Source: CAWDYA01 sp963806495 (GTDB taxonomy: Bacteria; Acidobacteriota; Polarisedimenticolia; JACPZX01; DASXTC01). Taken from it: a DNA stretch of 64,000 nt. The notes under the pieces are model-generated. The model was not told where the DNA came from and made no database searches. It was given only the letters and a program-made list of their open reading frames with translations. Both the position numbers and the translations under genes were made by a program. The DNA lies in the NCBI GenBank assembly GCA_963806495.1, contig CAWDYA010000007.1:310001-374000 (forward strand), written 5' to 3'. How positions within the stretch are numbered: the first letter of the stretch is position 1; the number at the start of each line of letters is the position of its first letter. This document shows positions 28,435 through 37,783 of this stretch, piece after piece.

Positions 28435-29471
28435 ATAGGGTGAGGCGGTTGCTGTCGGACCAGAGGATGCGGGCCGCGCTGGCCCTTGCCGGCGGCCTGG
28501 CGCTGCTCTGGCTCTGGGTCTCCATGATCGACCTGCGCGATGTCGTGCGGCGCCTCTCCGTCGTGGAGGCACGGTGGATCGCGATGTTTGCGCTGCTGTG
28601 GGTCGCGGCGGCGTTTCTCAGGAGCCTCAGGTGGCGCGTGATCCTGTCGCGGGTGCGGCCCGTGCCGATCGGCGAGGCGTTCGGTCTCTTCATGGCCTGC
28701 ATGTTCGTCAACTTCCTTATCCCCGTGCGGGCCGGTGAGGCGGCCGTGAGCATGACCCTCAAACGGAACCACGGGATCCCGTTCTCGCGGTCGCTGCCCA
28801 CGCAGGTGATGGACCGGCTGTTCGACCTCACACCGGTGGTGCCGGCGCTCCTCGTGGCGCTGTTCCTCGGCAGCCGCGACGGGCTCGGCTCGGTGCTGGC
28901 GATACTGGCCTTCGTGGCTTTCGTCTTTTCGGTGCTGACCGGCCTCGTGCTTCTGTCCATGACGCGCCCCGCGATGGCCTCGAATCTCATCCGCGGCGTG
29001 TCGCGGATCGTTCCGGCCGCCCTGAGACCCAGGGTGGAGCGGTTCGGGGTCACCTGCGTCGAGGGGGTGGCCGCACTGAGAATGGGGGCGGGGACGGTCC
29101 TGGCGCTGGCCGGGATCACGCTCGCGGCCCTCGCGCTCGACGCGATGTCTCTCGAAATGATCTTTATCGGGCTGGGGCACTTCATCACCCCGGCCGTTAT
29201 CCTGAGCGGTTACACCCTGATGTTCCTGACGAGCGCCCTGCCAAGACCGCCGGGCCTCGTAGGGAGCCAGGAGATGCTTTTTCTTCTGATCTTCTCACTG
29301 TTTCTCGGGGTCGACAGGAATCTCGCCAGCGCCGCCGTCGTGGCGGTGCATCTCATGATGGCGCTGATCCTGACGTCGGCCGGATCCGTGTCCCTGTTCT
29401 TCCTGGGGATACGGTCGGTCCACGTCGTCCGCGAAACCGTCCCATCCGTCACAACTACGGGAGCCTCATGA
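28431..29471 (+). CDS. LPG-synthase-TM-type membrane protein (putative lipid flippase)
   Basis: The 346-residue polytopic protein has about eight hydrophobic segments. It shows the family blocks WRVILSRVRPVPIGEAFGLF, NFLIPVRAGEAAVSMTLKR and PRPPGLVGSQEMLFLL. This domain (the transmembrane part of lysyl-phosphatidylglycerol synthase) is found in proteins that flip or translocate modified lipids, frequently next to dolichol-phosphate-mannose-type enzymes. It overlaps both neighbours by 4 bp. A paralogue occurs at 42741. Confidence 0.8.
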   Translation: MNRVRRLLSDQRMRAALALAGGLALLWLWVSMIDLRDVVRRLSVVEARWIAMFALLWVAAAFLRSLRWRVILSRVRPVPIGEAFGLFMACMFVNFLIPVRAGEAAVSMTLKRNHGIPFSRSLPTQVMDRLFDLTPVVPALLVALFLGSRDGLGSVLAILAFVAFVFSVLTGLVLLSMTRPAMASNLIRGVSRIVPAALRPRVERFGVTCVEGVAALRMGAGTVLALAGITLAALALDAMSLEMIFIGLGHFITPAVILSGYTLMFLTSALPRPPGLVGSQEMLFLLIFSLFLGVDRNLASAAVVAVHLMMALILTSAGSVSLFFLGIRSVHVVRETVPSVTTTGAS

Positions 29472-30997
29472 TGAGAGCAGCCATGGAACACTTCAAGGCA
29501 CCACGGAAAATGCGACGGGTATTGTTCATCTATCCGCCGCTGACGACACACACCGACTACGCCACCGAGTCGAAGGGGACACATCCGCCCATCGGCATCG
29601 CCTACATCGCCGCGCTTCTGGAGAAGGACTACGACGTCGGGATTGTCGACTGCGTGGTCGAGGACTACTACAACGAGGAGCCGATCGCGGAGAACATCAT
29701 CCGGTACGGCCTCTCGTACGAAGGGATTATGAAGAAGGTGGCCGAGTTCAAGCCCGACCTGGTGGGCGTCTCGAACCTCTTCTCCTCGTCGGCCGAGGAC
29801 TCGATCCGGGTCTGCTCGGCGGTAAAGGCCGTGGACCGCGAGATCCTTACCATGCTTGGCGGCCCGCATCCCTCGGCCATCCCCGAGCACCCGCTGGCCT
29901 CGCCCGACGTGGATTTCGCCATCCTCGGCGAGGGCGAGATCCCGACCGTGAGCCTGCTCAAGGCGCTCGAAGCGGGGGACGAGAGCCTGCTCGAAGGCGT
30001 GGCCTTCCTGCGTGACGGCAAAATGGTGAAATTCGAGCGGAAGAACTACGTCGATGATCTCGACACCCTTCCGTTCCCGGCGCGACACCTGCTGCCGATG
30101 GACAAGTATCTTTCCATCAGCAACGCGTTTCTGACCACGCGGCGCACGCCGTTCACCCCGATGATCACCTCGCGCGGGTGCCCGGCCAAGTGCACCTTCT
30201 GCCCGGTGCACGCGGCGTGGGGCAAGCAGTGGCGCGCGCGGTCGCCGGAGAACGTCCTGGCCGAGATCGACGAGCTGTACCACAAGTACGGCATCCGCGA
30301 GATCCACTTCGACGACGACAACATCACGCTCGACAAGCGCCGGGCGATGAAGATCTTCCAGATGATGATCGACCGCAAGTACGATCTCATCTGGACGGCG
30401 CCGTCGGGCATCGCGCTCTGGGCGCTCGACGAGGAGCTGATCGAGAAAATGGCCGAGTCGGGCTGCTACAAACTGTTCATGGCCATCGAGTCGGGCGACG
30501 AGTACGTGCTCAAGCACGTGATCCGCAAGCCGCTCAAGCTGAAGAACGTGCCCATCCTCGCGAAGAAGATCCGGCAGGTGGGAATCGAGATGGAGGCGTT
30601 CTTCGTCGTGGGGATGCCGGGCGAGACTCGCGAGCAGCTCAAGCAGACCTTCCGCTTCGCGCGCGAGCTCGACGCGGACAACACGCTGTACTTCTATGCC
30701 AACCCGATTCCGGGCTCGCCTCTGTACGAAGAGGCGATGAAGCACCAGTACATCTCCAAGGAGTTCGACTACACGAAACTGCGTGTGTCGACGGCGAACC
30801 TGAACACGCCGCAGATGTCGGCCCAGGAGCTCGAGCGGATGGTGGCCCGGGAGAATCTCAGGATGAGGGTCACCTATGCCTTCAAGCACCCGGTCAGCGC
30901 GGCGGCTCGGTACGGCCGGTACATCCGCAAGGACCCGAGGGTGGTGTACAAATCGGTCAGCGGCTATCTCCTCAAGAGCGTCGGGCTGAGCGCGTAA
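29468..30997 (+). CDS. B12-binding-domain radical SAM protein
   Basis: The product has 509 residues. The N-terminal cobalamin-binding-like Rossmann domain (VLFIYPPLTTHTDY, GIAYIAALLEKDYDVGIVDC, LGGPHPSAIPEHPL) is followed by a radical SAM domain with SRGCPAKCTFCPVHAAWG (CxxxCxxC), FDDDNITLD and FFVVGMPGETREQLKQTF. Class B enzymes of this layout often methylate or rearrange unactivated carbons in lipids and natural products, e.g. in hopanoid and antibiotic pathways. Located at the end of the GT2-rSAM-phosphoesterase-DUF362-epimerase-flippase run, it may modify the lipid carrier or a sugar. Substrate unknown. Confidence 0.85.
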   Translation: MMRAAMEHFKAPRKMRRVLFIYPPLTTHTDYATESKGTHPPIGIAYIAALLEKDYDVGIVDCVVEDYYNEEPIAENIIRYGLSYEGIMKKVAEFKPDLVGVSNLFSSSAEDSIRVCSAVKAVDREILTMLGGPHPSAIPEHPLASPDVDFAILGEGEIPTVSLLKALEAGDESLLEGVAFLRDGKMVKFERKNYVDDLDTLPFPARHLLPMDKYLSISNAFLTTRRTPFTPMITSRGCPAKCTFCPVHAAWGKQWRARSPENVLAEIDELYHKYGIREIHFDDDNITLDKRRAMKIFQMMIDRKYDLIWTAPSGIALWALDEELIEKMAESGCYKLFMAIESGDEYVLKHVIRKPLKLKNVPILAKKIRQVGIEMEAFFVVGMPGETREQLKQTFRFARELDADNTLYFYANPIPGSPLYEEAMKHQYISKEFDYTKLRVSTANLNTPQMSAQELERMVARENLRMRVTYAFKHPVSAAARYGRYIRKDPRVVYKSVSGYLLKSVGLSA

Positions 30998-31022
30998 TCC
31001 CGGTACTCGGAGACATCGAGCG

Positions 31023-32366
31023 ATGATCCAGGCGGGGAGAGCCTCCTCACTCTCCCGCGAGGGGGGGGTGCGCCCTCTGGCCCTGTACGTCCTGGCCGTC
31101 ATCCTCATCCACAGCCTGGGGCAGTTCGCCTACATGGGGCTGTGGCGGCATGTCACCGCTCCCGACTTCGACGTCAACGATTTCAAGGCGTACTACACGG
31201 CCGCCCTGGCCGTGCGGACCGGTGAGGCCGGCAGCTTTCTCTACTCCGACCCGGAACGGCTCAATCTCGGGCTGCTGCCGGAGCAGCCCTGGGTCAGGTT
31301 CGCCGTCGACGCCGGCGTCCCGCATCCGAGTGCGTACATATATCCTCCCTTCCTCGCGGTCGTCCTGGCTCCGCTGACCGTCCTGCCCTACCACGCCGCC
31401 AACCTCGCGTGGTTCGCCTTGAACACGGTGCTTCTGGGCGCGTCGGTCGTGATGCTGGTGCGGCTTGCGACCCGTGGCGCCGACGACGACACGTCGCGCC
31501 TGCTCCAGGCGGTGGTGGCGGTATCCGTGTGCCTCGACTTCTTCCCGACACTGCGCGCGATGCGATGCGGGCAGATCGGGTTCGTGCTGTTGTTCCTCTG
31601 CACCGCGGCGCTGGTGCTGTTGACACGGGAAGCGTCCCCAACGGCGGATGTTCTCGCCGGCACCTGTCTTGCGGTGGCCGCCGCGATCAAGCTCACACCT
31701 GTGGTCCTGATCCTGTATCTGGCCTGGGCGGGAAAGCGCCGGGCGGCGGCCTGGGGCGCGGGGCTCTTCGGCGCGCTCACCGCGGGGTCGATCGCCGTTG
31801 CCGGGTGGGGCAACATGGTGCTGTACGTGACCCGGTTCCTTCCGAGCCTCGCGCGCGGCGCGGCTACGTACGCCAACCAGTCAATCAACGGGTTTCTGAA
31901 CCGGATGTTCACCGGGGAGAGTATGGCGGTGTTCGATTTCTCGAGCGAGCCCTACATCGTCTGGCTCCTGACCCGGCTCACGGCCGTGGCGCTCCTGGCC
32001 GCGGCGTTCCTTCTGGCGCGTCCCGGGGCCCGGCCGGCCGGCTCGCGACGGCTGGCCCTCGGATACGGGCTGGTGGTGTTGACCTCCCTCCTTGTCGCGC
32101 CGATTTCGTGGGAGCATCATTACGTCCTGGCCCTGATACCGCTCTCGCTGATGATCGCCGAGACGGCGATGGCTCCCGACTGGAGCCGGATCGCACTGCT
32201 CTCGCTGGCCTACGTGGCGATGGCCGTGGACGCGTTCGAGCTGCTGAGGACGCGTCTGCCGCGCGGCAGCCGCCCGGCCATGTCGTACGTGCTGTACGGG
32301 GGGCTCCTGCTCTGGTGGATGCTCGCCTCGGCGCTCGCGCGGGATCGCGGGAAAGCTCCGGCATGA
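31023..32366 (+). CDS. GT87-family (DUF2029) polyprenol-phosphate sugar transferase, copy 1
   Basis: The product has 447 residues and about 10-12 membrane segments. The first extracytoplasmic loop holds the family signature DFDVNDFKAYYTAALAVRTG, then SAYIYPPFLAVVLAPLTVLP; later blocks are AAAIKLTPVVLILYLAW, YANQSINGFLNRMFTG and APISWEHHYVLALIPLSLM. GT87 enzymes are GT-C mannosyl/arabinosyltransferases using polyprenyl-phospho-sugars outside the cytoplasm. It is the first of four homologous GT87 units in a row and overlaps the next gene by ATGA. Confidence 0.85.
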   Translation: MIQAGRASSLSREGGVRPLALYVLAVILIHSLGQFAYMGLWRHVTAPDFDVNDFKAYYTAALAVRTGEAGSFLYSDPERLNLGLLPEQPWVRFAVDAGVPHPSAYIYPPFLAVVLAPLTVLPYHAANLAWFALNTVLLGASVVMLVRLATRGADDDTSRLLQAVVAVSVCLDFFPTLRAMRCGQIGFVLLFLCTAALVLLTREASPTADVLAGTCLAVAAAIKLTPVVLILYLAWAGKRRAAAWGAGLFGALTAGSIAVAGWGNMVLYVTRFLPSLARGAATYANQSINGFLNRMFTGESMAVFDFSSEPYIVWLLTRLTAVALLAAAFLLARPGARPAGSRRLALGYGLVVLTSLLVAPISWEHHYVLALIPLSLMIAETAMAPDWSRIALLSLAYVAMAVDAFELLRTRLPRGSRPAMSYVLYGGLLLWWMLASALARDRGKAPA

Positions 32367-34942
32367 GCGATCTGCAGGAATCGCGCGCCGTCCGTCTCCT
32401 CGCGGTGCTGGTGCTGATGTTCGTCCCGTTGAGCTTCGCGTACAACGGGGTGCTGTCGAACGCGCGGCCGTCGGTGAAGAACGACTTCACCTCGTACTAT
32501 GTGGCAGGTCTGGCAGTGCGGGCGGGGATGCCCGACGCGCTCTACTATCCCGACCCGGTCGGATCACTCTTCGCCCAGGCTTCCGAGCAGCATCCCTGGA
32601 TCGACCTGGCGCGCCCGGCGGGGATCGAACAGCCCAACTACTACCTCTACCCGCCTCTCTTCGCGGTCCTGTTCGCTCCGCTCACACTGCTGCCGTACAA
32701 GGTCGCCTACGTCGCCTGGATCGCGTTCGGGGCGGTGTGCCTCGCAGTCAGCGTGGCGCTGATCCTGCGCCGCCTCCCGCCGCCGTTCACATCGAGCCGG
32801 ACCCTGACGGCCGCCGCCGTGTGCGTGACCCTCGCCGGGCTCTTCTATCCGGTGAGCCGTACCCTGGCGGTGGGACAGAGCAGCCTCCTCCTCCTGCTGC
32901 TGCTGACCGCGGTGCTGGCCGGGCTGGAGCGGCGCACCAGGCGAGGGGACGCCGTGGCCGGACTGTGTCTGGCATTCGGGATCATGCTCAAGCTCACGCC
33001 GGCGATCTTCCTCCCGTGGCTCGTGATGCGGCGTCGATGGCGGGCTCTGGGAGCCTGTGCGGCCGGACTGGCCGCCCTCGGGGCGGCCTCGCTGGCGGCG
33101 GTCGGCTCCGGCCCGCACGCGACCTATTTCTTCGGAATCGTCGGGCAGATCTCCGGCGGCACCGCGTTCTACCCGAATCAGTCGCTGGCGGGGCTGTTCG
33201 CCCGGGTCTGGGGCGGCAACATGCGGCTCGCCGACCTGGTGGATCCGGCCTCACCGGCGGCGGTCGCGGCGCGCGTCGCGGGCTTCCTGCTCATCGCGGC
33301 CACCTTCGCCTTTCTGTGGCGGCGTCCCGGGCGCGAGGATCGGGAGTTCAGCCTGCTGGTCATGGCCGGCCTGCTGTCGTCGCCGATCTCGTGGGAGCAT
33401 CATTACACACTGGCTCTCATCCCCGCCTGGATCCTGACGCAGGAGGCGGCGACCGGAAGCCTGAGCGTGCGGCGGGCGGCCCTGGCGGGCGGGGCTCTGG
33501 CGCTCGTCGGCTCGTACATCGGGCTGCGCCAGATCGAAGCGTTCGGGGGGGGGATGGCGGGGCAGGCGGCCGCCTCGGCCTGTCTTGCGGGCGGATCCGT
33601 GCTGTGGGCGGTCCTCATGCTGCCCGATGTGTCGAAGAGGGAGCGCGGGGGAGCCGGCGCCGTCCCGTCGGCCCTGCTCGCGCTCCTGGTCGTCTTCGTG
33701 GGCGCGGGTTTCCTGTTCAAAGTCTTCGAGTACAACCGGTCGTACCGCTACGGCGACTTCACCTCGTACTATGTCGCCGCCGCGACCCTTCTCGACGAGG
33801 ACGGCGGCCCGCTCTACTATCCGGATACACCCGACAGGATCCTTGCGCGCGCCGAGACGCCCAGCCCCTGGACCGAGACCGCCGCCCGCTGGCATGTTCC
33901 GGATGCCAACTACTACCTGTATCCTCCCTTCTTCGCGATCGCCATGATCCCGCTCGCGCTGGTACCATACGCGACCGCGCACAACCTCTGGTACGTGGTC
34001 AACCTGCTCGCGCTGGGCGGTTTCGTCTGGCTCTACCTGTGGGCCAGGGGGGCGGGGAACGGCGGCCTCACGCGTGCGGAACGGGCGATGCCCGTGGTGC
34101 TGATCGCGCTCTCGTGGCCTTCGCTGTTCACCTTTGGCGCCGGACAGGCCAATTTCGTGGTTCTGCTGCTGCTCGCCGGCGCACTCGAGGCCCTGCGCCG
34201 CGGCAAGGAGATCCCGGCCGGTCTGATGATGGCCGGCGCGGCGGCGGTCAAACTGACGCCGGTGCTGCTGCTCGTGTATCTCGCATGGCGCGGCCGTTAC
34301 CGGGCGCTCACGGCTGCAGCCGCATGCCTCGCGACGCTCGTCATGGCAGGCGGTCTCGTGGCCGGCTGGGGCTCGTACTTCGTCTACGCGAGGGAGATGG
34401 TCCCGCTGCTGTCGCAAGGCTCACCTCACTGGATCAACGAGTCGTTCGCCGGGTTCTTCACCCGGCTCGTGGATGCGCCCGACATCTTCTCCTGGGCGCT
34501 TGCCAGCCCGTCGCTCGGGACACAGGTGCTCACGAAGGCAGCCAGTCTGGCGCTGGTGGGGGCCGCCTTTCTGCTGATCGGCCGGCCCGGCCGATCGAGC
34601 GAGGCGATCGACCTGGAGTTCTCGCTCCTGGTGGTGACGACGCTGTTCGTGTCGCCGATCTCGTGGACGCACCACTCGGTTCTCTCGCTGCTGGCGTTCC
34701 TCCTTGCCACCCGGTGGCTGGTGGCGCACGGGCAGGTCACCCGCGGCATGACGCTCCTGCTCGGTCTCTCGTTCGTCCTGGTGAACGTCTACGTGAAGCC
34801 GCCGGGGCTGTTCGAGCACGGGCTGCTGCGTGTCCTGGCCTCGTACAATCTGGCGGGCAACCTGCTGCTGTGGGGGCTGCTGGCGGCGCTCCTGACGCGT
34901 CGGCGCCTCGAGGCACCCGGCGTCGCGGTGGCGGCGGCATGA
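32363..34942 (+). CDS. double GT87-family glycosyltransferase (two units fused in one protein)
   Basis: One uninterrupted 859-residue reading frame holds two complete GT87 units. Unit 1 (about 1-415) has KNDFTSYYVAGLAVRAG, QPNYYLYPPLFAVLFAP, LKLTPAIFLPWLV and SPISWEHHYTLALIPA. Unit 2 (about 430-859) has YGDFTSYYVAAATLLDED, DANYYLYPPFFAIAMIP, VKLTPVLLLVYLAW and SPISWTHHSVLSLLAFL. The link VSKRERGGAGAVPSALLALL has no stop or clear start. About 20 or more membrane segments are expected. It could be a genuine fusion that couples two successive sugar additions, or two genes whose junction lost a stop. Confidence 0.8.
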   Translation: MSDLQESRAVRLLAVLVLMFVPLSFAYNGVLSNARPSVKNDFTSYYVAGLAVRAGMPDALYYPDPVGSLFAQASEQHPWIDLARPAGIEQPNYYLYPPLFAVLFAPLTLLPYKVAYVAWIAFGAVCLAVSVALILRRLPPPFTSSRTLTAAAVCVTLAGLFYPVSRTLAVGQSSLLLLLLLTAVLAGLERRTRRGDAVAGLCLAFGIMLKLTPAIFLPWLVMRRRWRALGACAAGLAALGAASLAAVGSGPHATYFFGIVGQISGGTAFYPNQSLAGLFARVWGGNMRLADLVDPASPAAVAARVAGFLLIAATFAFLWRRPGREDREFSLLVMAGLLSSPISWEHHYTLALIPAWILTQEAATGSLSVRRAALAGGALALVGSYIGLRQIEAFGGGMAGQAAASACLAGGSVLWAVLMLPDVSKRERGGAGAVPSALLALLVVFVGAGFLFKVFEYNRSYRYGDFTSYYVAAATLLDEDGGPLYYPDTPDRILARAETPSPWTETAARWHVPDANYYLYPPFFAIAMIPLALVPYATAHNLWYVVNLLALGGFVWLYLWARGAGNGGLTRAERAMPVVLIALSWPSLFTFGAGQANFVVLLLLAGALEALRRGKEIPAGLMMAGAAAVKLTPVLLLVYLAWRGRYRALTAAAACLATLVMAGGLVAGWGSYFVYAREMVPLLSQGSPHWINESFAGFFTRLVDAPDIFSWALASPSLGTQVLTKAASLALVGAAFLLIGRPGRSSEAIDLEFSLLVVTTLFVSPISWTHHSVLSLLAFLLATRWLVAHGQVTRGMTLLLGLSFVLVNVYVKPPGLFEHGLLRVLASYNLAGNLLLWGLLAALLTRRRLEAPGVAVAAA

Positions 34943-36261
34943 GGCGCGAACGGCTGATCCTGGTTCTGGCCGCCTATGCGGCGGCCTACTTCCTGCTGAT
35001 GCGGCTGCCCGGGGACATCCTGCAGAGCCCCATCGGTGGCAGCGACCTGTCGTCGTACTACACCGCCGGCTGGCTGGTGAGGAACGGGCAGGCCGATCGG
35101 CTGTACGATGTCGCGCCCGGAGATACGATTCTCGGGGATGCGACCAGCGGACCCTACAGGGTGGCGGCGGATCGCCTCGGTATCGCCCGCCAGCACTACT
35201 ACATCTATCCTCCTTTCTTCGCGGTGGCGGCGGCGCCGCTGAGCTTCCTGCCGTTCGGCGCCGCCCGGCTGGCCTGGCTCGCCCTGGATCTTGCGATGGG
35301 CGCGGGGTGGGTTGTGCTGTATCTCGCATGGAGACGCAGGGACGGCACGACAGCCGGGACGCTCGAGATCGGTCTTATCGCAGTCACGCTGGGGCTGGAG
35401 TTCCTGCCGCTCATCTGGGCCCTGGCGATCGGTCAGACCACGATCCTGCTGATGCTCCTGCTTGCCGGCAGTATCCTGCTCGCGAAGCGGGGACGTGATG
35501 TGCCGGCAGGGCTGCTGCTCGGTGCGGCGACGGCGATCAAGCTCACGCCCGCGCTGCTCATCGTCTATTTCGCCTGGAGGGGCCGGGCGCGGCTGGCTGC
35601 ATGGGGCGCGGCGACCTTCGTCGCCTGCAGCCTGGGCGCCGTGGCGGCCCTGGGGCCGGCGGTGAACGTGCGTTTCTACACGGAGATCGTGCCGATGATG
35701 TCCGGCGGGACCGTCTACTTCCTCAATCAGTCGCTGGCGGCGTTGTTCGATCGTCTCGTCTCGGCGGGCGATGTCCGCCAGGTGGCGCTCGCCTCTTCGG
35801 GGGCGGCGAGGGCGCTGGCGGCGCTTGGCTCCGCCGCGCTGCTGGTCGCGACCGCCTTCGGGTTCGCTCGCAGCCGCTGGTCCGGCGAGGGGCGGGCGCC
35901 GGACGGTCTCGGTATGGATCTGGAGGTCTCCGCGGTCCTCCTGCTGACGCTCCTCATCTCGCCGATCTCCTGGTCCCACCACTATGTGCTGGCCCTGATA
36001 CCGCTGTACAGCGTCGTTGCCGCCGCAGGTCGCTCGGGGCGGCGCAGCATCCTGCTGGCGGCGGCGTTCGGTCTGGCGTTCCTGCTCATCGCACGCAAGC
36101 CGCACTTCGAGCTGTTCATGCAGGGGCCCCTGCGTCTCGCGCTTTCGGCATCGCTCTTCGGCGCGCTGACGTTGTGGGGCGGCTGCCTGGTTCTGTTGCG
36201 ATGGGGGCCGGGCGCGCCGGCGGCAGGGCCCTCGGAACATGAGGTGGCCGATGCATCGTGA
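34939..36261 (+). CDS. GT87-family (DUF2029) polyprenol-phosphate sugar transferase, copy 4
   Basis: The 440-residue polytopic protein starts at ATG 34939, overlapping the previous TGA. The same blocks recur as in the preceding units: GGSDLSSYYTAGWLVRNGQ, RQHYYIYPPFFAVAAAPLSF, ATAIKLTPALLIVYFAWRG, YFLNQSLAALFDRLV and SPISWSHHYVLALIPLY. Spacing and order are those of a whole GT87 enzyme. The gene end overlaps the beginning of the next transferase gene. Confidence 0.85.
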   Translation: MRRERLILVLAAYAAAYFLLMRLPGDILQSPIGGSDLSSYYTAGWLVRNGQADRLYDVAPGDTILGDATSGPYRVAADRLGIARQHYYIYPPFFAVAAAPLSFLPFGAARLAWLALDLAMGAGWVVLYLAWRRRDGTTAGTLEIGLIAVTLGLEFLPLIWALAIGQTTILLMLLLAGSILLAKRGRDVPAGLLLGAATAIKLTPALLIVYFAWRGRARLAAWGAATFVACSLGAVAALGPAVNVRFYTEIVPMMSGGTVYFLNQSLAALFDRLVSAGDVRQVALASSGAARALAALGSAALLVATAFGFARSRWSGEGRAPDGLGMDLEVSAVLLLTLLISPISWSHHYVLALIPLYSVVAAAGRSGRRSILLAAAFGLAFLLIARKPHFELFMQGPLRLALSASLFGALTLWGGCLVLLRWGPGAPAAGPSEHEVADAS

Positions 36262-37783
36262 TCGCGCGGGCATCCTGCTCTTCCTCGTGCTGCTGGGGGC
36301 GTATCTCGTCACCCTCGGCGGCCACTTCTACTCCGGCGACGGCATCGAGATGGCCCGAACCGGCGAGAGCATCGTCTTTCGAGGCAGCCTCGCGCTGCAG
36401 CGGGGAGAGGGCGAGAGGGACTGGGGCTACCCGGGCCGCAACGGAGCCTTCTACGGGCCCTACCCGCTCGGCCAGAGCCTCGTCGAGGCGCCGTTCATTG
36501 CGGCAGGCTCGGCGCTCACCTCCCCGCTGCCACTCGACGATGAGGTCAAGGCGAAGCTCGGACGGGCCGTCACCGTCTCCACCAACGCCTTCGTCACGGC
36601 GGGAATCGGGTGGGTGCTGTACCTGCTGGTGCTGCGGCTCGGCTACTCGCGCGGCGTGGCCGCGAGCCTGGGGCTGATGTTCGGGCTGTCGACCATGGCG
36701 CTGGTCTACGCGCGACAGGACTTCGCCGATCCGCTCACGGCCCTGGCGTTGCTCGCATCGGTGCTCTTCCTGCGACGCTACGGTGACGACGGCCGCCGCG
36801 GCTGGCTTCTCCTGGCCGGTCTGGTGCTCGGATTCAGTCTCTTCACCAAGTACCAGATGGTGATCTACTGCCCGGTCATCTGGGCCTACATGATCTTCCT
36901 GAGGCGGGATCGCGGCGAGCGGGGGCTGGCCGGGCTGGCACGCGACACCCTGCTGCTCGCCTCACCCGTGATCGTCTTCGGTCTGGCGGATCTCGGCGTG
37001 AACTACGCCAAGTTCGAGTCGTTCACCTCGACCGGCTACGAGCAGGAGGCGTCCCCCTGGGCCGGGGTGGCCCACCTGCCGGCGGGCCTGTACGGGTTCC
37101 TCCTCAGCCCCGGCAAGTCGCTGTTCCTGTACAATCCGCTGCTCCTGCTCTGGCCTTTTGCGATCCGGCCGTTCCACAGGGCGCATCGAAGCGAGAGTCT
37201 CCTGGTCGTGCTGGCCACGGGAGCGACGCTCCTGTTCTTCTCCCCGCTCTACTGGTGGCATGGAGACTGGGCCTGGGGGCCGCGGTATCTCTTCCCGCTG
37301 ATCCCGCTGATGGTCCTGTCGCTCGCGCCGCTGGCGCGCGCCGCCGTGCGGGGCAGCAACCTGCGCCGAGCGTTCGCCGTGCTGCTGGCTTTGGCCCTCG
37401 TCGTGAACGCGCTCGGGATGACGGTGAACTTCTTCTTCTACCTCCGGGCGCTCAGCGACGCGGGGCGCGTGCACGACGACTGGAACTATATCCCGGGGCT
37501 CTCGCCGATCGTCTTCCACGGGCACGTGATCATCTCGGATGTCAGCGAGGCGCTGACCGGAAAGCCGATCGACTTCGTCTACCGGGCATGGAGCGATGGG
37601 AAGTTCCACGATACCCGGATCGAGATGGGCCACTATTCCCGCGAGGGCAAGGTCCCCGATTATTTCTTCTTCAAACCGTACGACACGCACCTCGAACAGC
37701 TCAGTCTGGGGGCGCTGGGCCTGATGCTGATCGCCCTCACCATGCTGGCCGCATTGCGACTGCGGCGTGAGCTGAGGACATGA
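36251..37783 (+). CDS. GT39-like membrane glycosyltransferase
   Basis: From ATG 36251 the product has 510 residues; ATG 36239, four codons earlier, is an alternative with no better ribosome site. The first helix is followed by an acidic extracytoplasmic loop (YSGDGIEMARTGESIVFRG) and a run of about ten helices. SPLYWWHGDWAWGPRYLFPL is a block typical of PMT/ArnT-like proteins. A soluble tail of about 90 residues ends RIEMGHYSREGKVPDYFFF. It probably transfers a sugar from a polyprenyl-phosphate donor. It overlaps the GT87 gene upstream and the next gene downstream. Confidence 0.75.
   Translation: MHRDRAGILLFLVLLGAYLVTLGGHFYSGDGIEMARTGESIVFRGSLALQRGEGERDWGYPGRNGAFYGPYPLGQSLVEAPFIAAGSALTSPLPLDDEVKAKLGRAVTVSTNAFVTAGIGWVLYLLVLRLGYSRGVAASLGLMFGLSTMALVYARQDFADPLTALALLASVLFLRRYGDDGRRGWLLLAGLVLGFSLFTKYQMVIYCPVIWAYMIFLRRDRGERGLAGLARDTLLLASPVIVFGLADLGVNYAKFESFTSTGYEQEASPWAGVAHLPAGLYGFLLSPGKSLFLYNPLLLLWPFAIRPFHRAHRSESLLVVLATGATLLFFSPLYWWHGDWAWGPRYLFPLIPLMVLSLAPLARAAVRGSNLRRAFAVLLALALVVNALGMTVNFFFYLRALSDAGRVHDDWNYIPGLSPIVFHGHVIISDVSEALTGKPIDFVYRAWSDGKFHDTRIEMGHYSREGKVPDYFFFKPYDTHLEQLSLGALGLMLIALTMLAALRLRRELRT

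Noticed and set aside
31409..32362. Open frame extending the double-GT87 gene upstream
   Set aside because: It overlaps the first GT87 gene in another frame and lacks hydrophobic helices. The ATGA overlap at 32363 marks the true start.
32737..34938. Long open frame upstream of the last GT87 gene, in the same frame
   Set aside because: It runs out of frame through the double-GT87 gene and is Arg/Gly-rich without membrane segments. Only the part from ATG 34939 is real.
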